43,241 nucleotides of DNA from S010-17 sp036478895. Its GTDB lineage: Bacteria; Bacteroidota; Bacteroidia; Flavobacteriales; Flavobacteriaceae. The position numbers were made by a program, and so were the translations under genes. This document shows positions 39,025 through 43,241 of this stretch, in pieces (the first letter of the stretch is position 1; each line of letters opens with the position of its first letter). The stretch lies in the NCBI GenBank assembly GCA_036478895.1, contig JAZGEV010000141.1, positions 1 through 43,241 of the forward strand, written 5' to 3'. The notes beneath the pieces were generated by a model. The model was not told the DNA's origin. It did not search any database and saw only the letters and a list, made by a program, of their open reading frames with translations.

Positions 39025-40170
39025 ATGAAAAATTATTTTTCTTCACAGTTTAGATTAGGTGTTCTTGGTGGCGGACAATTGGGTAGAATGTTATTGACCG
39101 AAACTCAGAAATTCGATATTTTTACCTCAATTTTGGAAAATTCTAAGGATGCGCCTTGTGCAGAAATTGCCAATGAATTTATACTTGGTGACATTAAAAA
39201 TTACGATGCAGTATATAACTTCGGTAAAACTATAGATGTGTTGACTATTGAAATTGAACACGTAAATATTGAGGCTTTATTACAACTAGAAAAAGAAGGT
39301 TTAAAAATTTTTCCACAACCCAAAGTGTTACAAGTTATACAGCATAAAGGCTTGCAGAAAGATTTTTACACACAACATAAAATTCCCACTGCGCCATACC
39401 AACGTTTTGACTCTTTGGATTCGTTAAAAAAAGCCGATTTAGATTTTCCGTTTATTTGGAAAACTGCACAGTTTGGTTATGATGGAACAGGTGTGAAAAA
39501 AATTAATTCAATAACAGATTTGGACAATTTACCCAATGTGGCTTGTATTGTGGAGAATTTAATTCCGTTTAAAAACGAATTAGCCGTAATTGTTGCACGT
39601 TCGGAAAGTGGAGAAGTAGTGACTTATCCTGTGGTGGAAATGGAATTTCATCCAGAGGCAAATCAGGTAGAATATGTACTTTGTCCTGCTCGTATAACAG
39701 ATGATATTGCTGTAAAAGCGCGTCAAATTGCATTGGATGTTGCCAATGCTTTTGAACATGTTGGCTTGTTGGCCGTTGAATTATTTTTAACCAAAGAGGA
39801 TGAAATTATTGTCAACGAAGTTGCTCCAAGACCTCATAATAGCGGACATTATAGTATTGAAGGTTCTTATACCAATCAGTTTGAGCAACACGTGCGCGCA
39901 ATTTTGAATTTGCCTTTAGGTAATACCGATAGTGTTTTAGCGTCCGTTATGGTGAATTTGGTTGGCGCTGAGAATAACACTGGCGATGTCCATTATAAAA
40001 ATATGAATGAAATACTTAAAATGAAAGGTGTAACGCCTCATATTTATGGTAAAAAGCAGACCAAACCTTTTCGTAAAATGGGACACGTAACTGTCGTTAA
40101 TAAAGATATTAATGAAGCTCGTAAAACGGCTGAGTTGGTGAAAAAAACGATTTCTGTTGAGAGTTTTTAG
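39025..40170 (+). CDS. purK: 5-(carboxyamino)imidazole ribonucleotide synthase
   Basis: ATP-grasp enzyme that carboxylates AIR to N5-CAIR in purine synthesis. Visible: FRLGVLGGGQLGRMLLTETQ (residues 8-27) at the N-terminal fold, DVLTIEIEHVNIEAL (72-86), QHKGLQKDFYTQHKIPTAPY, ATP-grasp parts FPFIWKTAQFGYDGTGVKKI and CIVENLIPFKNELAVIVARS, and the metal/active-site block EIIVNEVAPRPHNSGHYSIE around 251-270. Length of 381 residues is usual. It stands alone, not in a pur operon; purD lies on the opposite strand 1.3 kb away. Confidence 0.95.
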   Translation: MKNYFSSQFRLGVLGGGQLGRMLLTETQKFDIFTSILENSKDAPCAEIANEFILGDIKNYDAVYNFGKTIDVLTIEIEHVNIEALLQLEKEGLKIFPQPKVLQVIQHKGLQKDFYTQHKIPTAPYQRFDSLDSLKKADLDFPFIWKTAQFGYDGTGVKKINSITDLDNLPNVACIVENLIPFKNELAVIVARSESGEVVTYPVVEMEFHPEANQVEYVLCPARITDDIAVKARQIALDVANAFEHVGLLAVELFLTKEDEIIVNEVAPRPHNSGHYSIEGSYTNQFEQHVRAILNLPLGNTDSVLASVMVNLVGAENNTGDVHYKNMNEILKMKGVTPHIYGKKQTKPFRKMGHVTVVNKDINEARKTAELVKKTISVESF

Positions 40171-40215
40171 CTATCAAAATATGAATCACTTAGGTTTAAA
40201 ATTATTCTAAAGCGT

Positions 40216-40238
40216 TCTCGACTTCGCTCGTACTGACA
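40216..40238. repeat. Short dispersed flavobacterial repeat (TTCGCTCG type)
   Basis: TCTCGACTTCGCTCG followed by TACTGACA matches a short repeat class common in intergenic Bacteroidota DNA. It lies between the convergent purK and glycosyltransferase genes. Confidence 0.35.
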
Positions 40239-40253
40239 GAAAATTAATTTTAC

Positions 40254-41321
40254 TCACTCAAACACTTCAAATAAATTCTCACTATTGAATTGATATTTAG
40301 TTTCAAAACCTGAATAATTTGTTATTTTATCTAGTAACTCTATTTTAAAATTTGATTGTTTTGCAAACGGAGAAATTTTTAAATCGTTTAAATGTTGGGC
40401 TAAATATTCTTGTTCGGTTTGTCCTGGCGTTGGAATAAAAAAGGCTTTTTTTTGTAAAACTGCTAAGTCCATTATTGTAGAATATCCAGACCTAGCAATG
40501 ACTAACTCACTTTTATTTAGTGCTTTTATAAGTTCGGTTTGGTTTAAAAAATCGACAAACTTCATAGTTTGCGTGTTTTTTAATTTGGTTGTTGGATTTA
40601 ATAAACCGCGAACGAAAAGTATTTTTTTATCAGTTTTATCGAGTTCAATTACTAATTTTTTTTCTAAGATATTACGTTGTAATTCTATACCCGATAACAA
40701 TACTAGAACATCGTATTTATAATTTTGAATTGCTTTTTCTTCTCTTTTAAACCTGCTTAATACGCCAATGAATTTTGTATTGATAGTGCTTTCATTAAAA
40801 GTCGTTAATTTACCAGAAAGACGCGGCGTTTTTTTAACATCTGGAATCCAAACTTCATTGTATTTAAACAATTGTTTTTGATGTAGTTTACTGGTTAAAA
40901 ATGTTGTTAAGCCAGATAATACTTGAACTTGATGTGTTATATAAACCGTTGGAATATCTCGGCTATAAACACCAAAACGGTTATCGGAAATGAGGCCTTT
41001 TATCTTTTCTTTTTCAATGATTTCTGCCACCATTTTACGTTCTTGTCTAATGGCTTTTATTATTTTAGGTGTTTGAGAAAAGAGTTTGAGTTTTAAAAAA
41101 TAGCCATATTTGGCATACATAATATCATATGCTGGTAAGGTGTAACTCTTAAGAGTGGGAAATTCGTTTTTTAAGTAGTTTAAAGCATTTCCGTCACTTG
41201 CAATAATGGGTTCAAAACCTTGTTCTATTAATGCATTGATTATTGGAACACATCTAGTTGCATGTCCAAAGCCCCAATTTAATGGCGCTATTAGTATTTT
41301 TTTTGATGAAACTAGGTTCAT
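40254..41321 (-). CDS. MurG-like glycosyltransferase (GT-B fold)
   Basis: 355-residue GT-B glycosyltransferase resembling the UDP-GlcNAc transferase/MurG group. N-terminal acceptor-side motif: ILIAPLNWGFGHATRCVPII (residues 9-28) with the GxGHxxR form. C-terminal nucleotide-sugar region: VIARSGYSTIMDLAVLQKKA (about 274-293) and FIPTPGQTEQEYLAQHL (near 295-311), where the Glu/Gln pair normally binds UDP-sugar. No signal peptide. Acceptor and donor are unknown; an envelope polysaccharide or lipid role would suit the sugar transferase further upstream on the same strand. Confidence 0.85.
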   Translation of the reverse strand: MNLVSSKKILIAPLNWGFGHATRCVPIINALIEQGFEPIIASDGNALNYLKNEFPTLKSYTLPAYDIMYAKYGYFLKLKLFSQTPKIIKAIRQERKMVAEIIEKEKIKGLISDNRFGVYSRDIPTVYITHQVQVLSGLTTFLTSKLHQKQLFKYNEVWIPDVKKTPRLSGKLTTFNESTINTKFIGVLSRFKREEKAIQNYKYDVLVLLSGIELQRNILEKKLVIELDKTDKKILFVRGLLNPTTKLKNTQTMKFVDFLNQTELIKALNKSELVIARSGYSTIMDLAVLQKKAFFIPTPGQTEQEYLAQHLNDLKISPFAKQSNFKIELLDKITNYSGFETKYQFNSENLFEVFE

Positions 41322-41463
41322 TTTTAAGTATAATTTTTCATTACTTTATGCCAAATTTAGGTAATTAAATTATTGTATTTAGCCCAAAGACCCTGATAAA
41401 AACAAGGTTAGTTCAACTAACAGTTTTGAGTTCGTCTACTTGACTTCTCAAAATTGAGTTTTA

Positions 41464-42738
41464 CTAAATCAAATCCTGTCCAATATCGGTTCTAAAATTC
41501 ATACCGTTAAATTTAATTTTTGCAATATTTTTATAGGTTTTATCTAAAGTTTCCTGAATATTATCTCCATAAGACGTTATGGCTAAAACACGTCCACCAT
41601 TAGTAAAAATAGAGTCATTTTCTTGTTTTGTACCTGCGTGAAACACTATGGAATCTGTTACTTTTTCTAAGCCCAATATTTCTTTCCCTTTTTCATAAGC
41701 TTCGGGATAACCACCAGAAACTAGCATGACCGTTGCGGCAGTTCTTGTATCAATTTCTAAATTGAATTCGGCTAATTTTTCATCGGCTACAGCTTTAAAC
41801 AAAGCAACTAAATCCGATTTTATTCTAGGCACAACCACTTCGGTTTCGGGATCACCAAAACGCACGTTGTATTCTATCACAAAAGGCTCGTTATTCACTT
41901 TTATTAATCCAATAAACACGATGCCTTTATATGGCAAGTTGTCTTTTTGCAATCCATTTATGGTTGGCTTTACAATGCGTTCTTCTACTTTATTAAGGAA
42001 AATTTCATCGGCAAAAGATACTGGAGAAACTGCGCCCATTCCGCCTGTATTCAACCCTTTATCGCCTTCGGAAATGCGTTTGTAATCTTTAGCGTAAGGT
42101 AGAATTTTATATGATTTTCCATCGGTTAATACAAAGCAAGAGAGCTCTATGCCATCCAAAAACTCCTCGATAACTACTTTGTTACTTGCTTCACCAAATT
42201 TTTTATTGGTTAGCATCTCGTTAAGTTCAGCTTTGGCTTCATTGATATCATCTAATATCAATACGCCTTTTCCTGCTGCTAATCCATCTGCTTTTAAGAC
42301 ATAAGGAGATTTTAAGGTTTCCAAAAAGTCGTATCCTTTTTCAACGGTTTCTTTGGTGAAACTTTGATAACCAGCGGTTGGTATATTATGACGGAATAAA
42401 AATTCTTTGGTAAATTCTTTGGATCCTTCGAGTCTTGCAGCTTCTTTTTGCGGTCCAATTACGGCTACATTTTTGAGTTGTTCATCGGCTAAAAAAAAGT
42501 CGTGTATGCCGTTGACCAATGGGTCTTCTGGTCCAACAAAAACCATATTAATTTGGTTTTTTAAAACGGTTTTTTTTATAGCCTGAAAATCATTTACGCT
42601 TATAGGCAAGTTTGTACCAACTTGCATTGTTCCTGCATTTCCTGGCGCAATAAATAGTTTATTTAATTGCTTGCTTTGCGCTAATTTGTGTGCTATGGCG
42701 TGTTCTCTTCCGCCTGAGCCTAGTATTAATATGTTCAT
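41464..42738 (-). CDS. purD: Phosphoribosylamine-glycine ligase (GAR synthetase)
   Basis: Second enzyme of purine synthesis; an ATP-grasp ligase. Visible: MNILILGSGGREHAIAHKLA (1-20), NMVFVGPEDPLVNGIHDFF, EGSKEFTKEFLFRHNIPTAG (about 105-124), KADGLAAGKGVLILDDINEA (149-168), and the metal-site block FVIEYNVRFGDPETEVVVPR near 286-305. Also the C-terminal VSGGYPEAYEKG block. Length of 424 residues is standard. Its ATG directly follows the stop of the sugar transferase gene (TAAATG) with no gap, so the two are coupled. A weak hairpin GTTAG/CTAAC at 41407-41421 may end the transcript. Confidence 0.96.
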   Translation of the reverse strand: MNILILGSGGREHAIAHKLAQSKQLNKLFIAPGNAGTMQVGTNLPISVNDFQAIKKTVLKNQINMVFVGPEDPLVNGIHDFFLADEQLKNVAVIGPQKEAARLEGSKEFTKEFLFRHNIPTAGYQSFTKETVEKGYDFLETLKSPYVLKADGLAAGKGVLILDDINEAKAELNEMLTNKKFGEASNKVVIEEFLDGIELSCFVLTDGKSYKILPYAKDYKRISEGDKGLNTGGMGAVSPVSFADEIFLNKVEERIVKPTINGLQKDNLPYKGIVFIGLIKVNNEPFVIEYNVRFGDPETEVVVPRIKSDLVALFKAVADEKLAEFNLEIDTRTAATVMLVSGGYPEAYEKGKEILGLEKVTDSIVFHAGTKQENDSIFTNGGRVLAITSYGDNIQETLDKTYKNIAKIKFNGMNFRTDIGQDLI

Positions 42739-43241
42739 TTAATATGCTTTATCTTCACCTTTAAAAACGCCAATGGTTTGTAATATAATTTTCATATCCA
42801 AGAAAAACGACCAATTCTCTACATAAAAAATATCATATTTCACTCTGTTTTTTATATCTCTATCGGTTTCTATCTCACCTCTATAACCTTTAACTTGAGC
42901 TAAACCTGTAATGCCAGGTTTAACAAAATGGCGTACCATATATTTACTTACCGTTGTTTTGAATATTTCTGATTGAGAATACATATGTGGTCTTGGGCCA
43001 ACAACACTCATATCACCAAGTAATACATTGATAAATTGAGGTAATTCATCAATACTTGTTTTTCTAATTTTTTGCCCAATTTTAGTGACTCTTAAATCCC
43101 CTTTTGTAGCTTGAATTTTATCAGCATTTTTATTAACACCCATTGATCTAAACTTGTAGCAAGTAAATGGTTTTCCGTTAATACCTTCTCTTGTTTGTTT
43201 AAAAATAATTGGTCCTTTTGTTTCTTTTTTAATTAATACCC
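42739..43241 (-). CDS. Bacterial sugar transferase (undecaprenyl-phosphate glycosylphosphotransferase), N-terminus cut by window edge
   Basis: Initiating glycosylphosphotransferase of exopolysaccharide or O-antigen synthesis; transfers a sugar-1-phosphate to undecaprenyl phosphate at the inner membrane. The frame is open to the window edge; reading it by hand gives GPIIFKQTREGINGKPFTCY then KFRSMG, so the internal Met at 43143 is not the true start. Further signature parts: GQKIRKTSIDELPQFINVLL, GDMSVVGPRPHMYSQSE, KPGITGLAQVKGYRGE, and the C-terminal block NRVKYDIFYVENWSFFLDMK. All fit the WcaJ/PglC-type catalytic domain. It abuts purD. Confidence 0.92.
   Translation of the reverse strand, partial: VLIKKETKGPIIFKQTREGINGKPFTCYKFRSMGVNKNADKIQATKGDLRVTKIGQKIRKTSIDELPQFINVLLGDMSVVGPRPHMYSQSEIFKTTVSKYMVRHFVKPGITGLAQVKGYRGEIETDRDIKNRVKYDIFYVENWSFFLDMKIILQTIGVFKGEDKAY

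Noticed and set aside
41407..41421. GTTAGTTCAACTAAC as a strong purD terminator
   Set aside because: Only a 5-bp stem with a weak T-run; mentioned in the purD entry but not listed as a feature.
1..43241. tRNA, rRNA, tmRNA, known riboswitches or prophage genes
   Set aside because: None could be recognised on either strand; intergenic spaces are short and the longer ones are accounted for by repeats and promoters.

Overview
The window is low-GC chromosomal DNA from a member of the Bacteroidota, almost certainly a marine-type Flavobacteriaceae. The main evidence is gldH next to ricT and a class A penicillin-binding protein, a secreted protein with a type IX secretion C-terminal domain, several copies of the Bacteroidota promoter box TAnnTTTG, A/T-rich leaders without Shine-Dalgarno motifs, and strongly A/T-biased codons. 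I cannot resolve the genus. Most genes are housekeeping. No tRNA, rRNA, CRISPR array, phage or intact insertion sequence is visible.

Layout. 1-2740: trkA-trkH potassium uptake (minus strand, trkH cut by the window edge). 2833-3531: radC. 3539-6610: a DUF1800-DUF1501 secreted pair. 6707-8060: S66 LD-carboxypeptidase and trmL. 8198-13921: ricT-gldH-pbp1A and then scoA-scoB for acetoacetate activation. 14008-15742: exonuclease III and an OmpA-type lipoprotein, followed by a 7-bp tandem repeat and a bidirectional terminator against a rhodanese gene. 16188-18930: a repeat-rich stretch holding map and holB, each preceded by a copy of one miniature inverted-repeat element. 18935-21435: a ferredoxin-type reductase with a LysE exporter, and an unknown lipoprotein. 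21588-23488: a tandem duplication of [ssb + ORF6N gene], with one ORF6N copy clearly broken. 23638-24621: a spermidine-synthase-like methyltransferase fold and a zinc-ribbon protein behind a strongly palindromic control region. 24628-28968 (minus): yraN, TPM, lemA, merR, capA-like and an M23 peptidase. 29111-34890 (plus): alaS, fatty acid hydroxylase, GSCFA protein and a second TPM protein. 35005-38172 (minus): aroA, pseudouridine synthase, HIT protein and greA. 38580-40170: a Rieske-like lipoprotein and purK. 40254-43241 (minus): glycosyltransferase, purD and a sugar transferase cut by the window edge.

How the genes connect. Envelope biogenesis is the dominant theme: PBP1A, M23, LD-carboxypeptidase, OmpA, GldH and sugar transferases. 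It is mixed with translation and RNA functions (alaS, map, trmL, pseudouridine synthase, greA), DNA maintenance (radC, xth, holB, ssb) and purine synthesis (purK, purD).

The most interesting signals are not in the housekeeping genes. They are (1) two copies of a 140/180-bp element with terminal inverted repeats, a GAAA-capped 12-bp hairpin and perfect 10-11-bp target duplications, sitting in the same orientation and at the same distance upstream of map and holB; (2) the ORF6N-ssb tandem array, in which near-identical ssb and ORF6N 3' halves flank strongly diverged ORF6N 5' halves; (3) a hairpin at the predicted transcription start of greA; (4) several promoters placed so close to the start codon that their mRNAs should be leaderless; and (5) a dense palindromic operator-like region between ssb and the spermidine-synthase-like gene.
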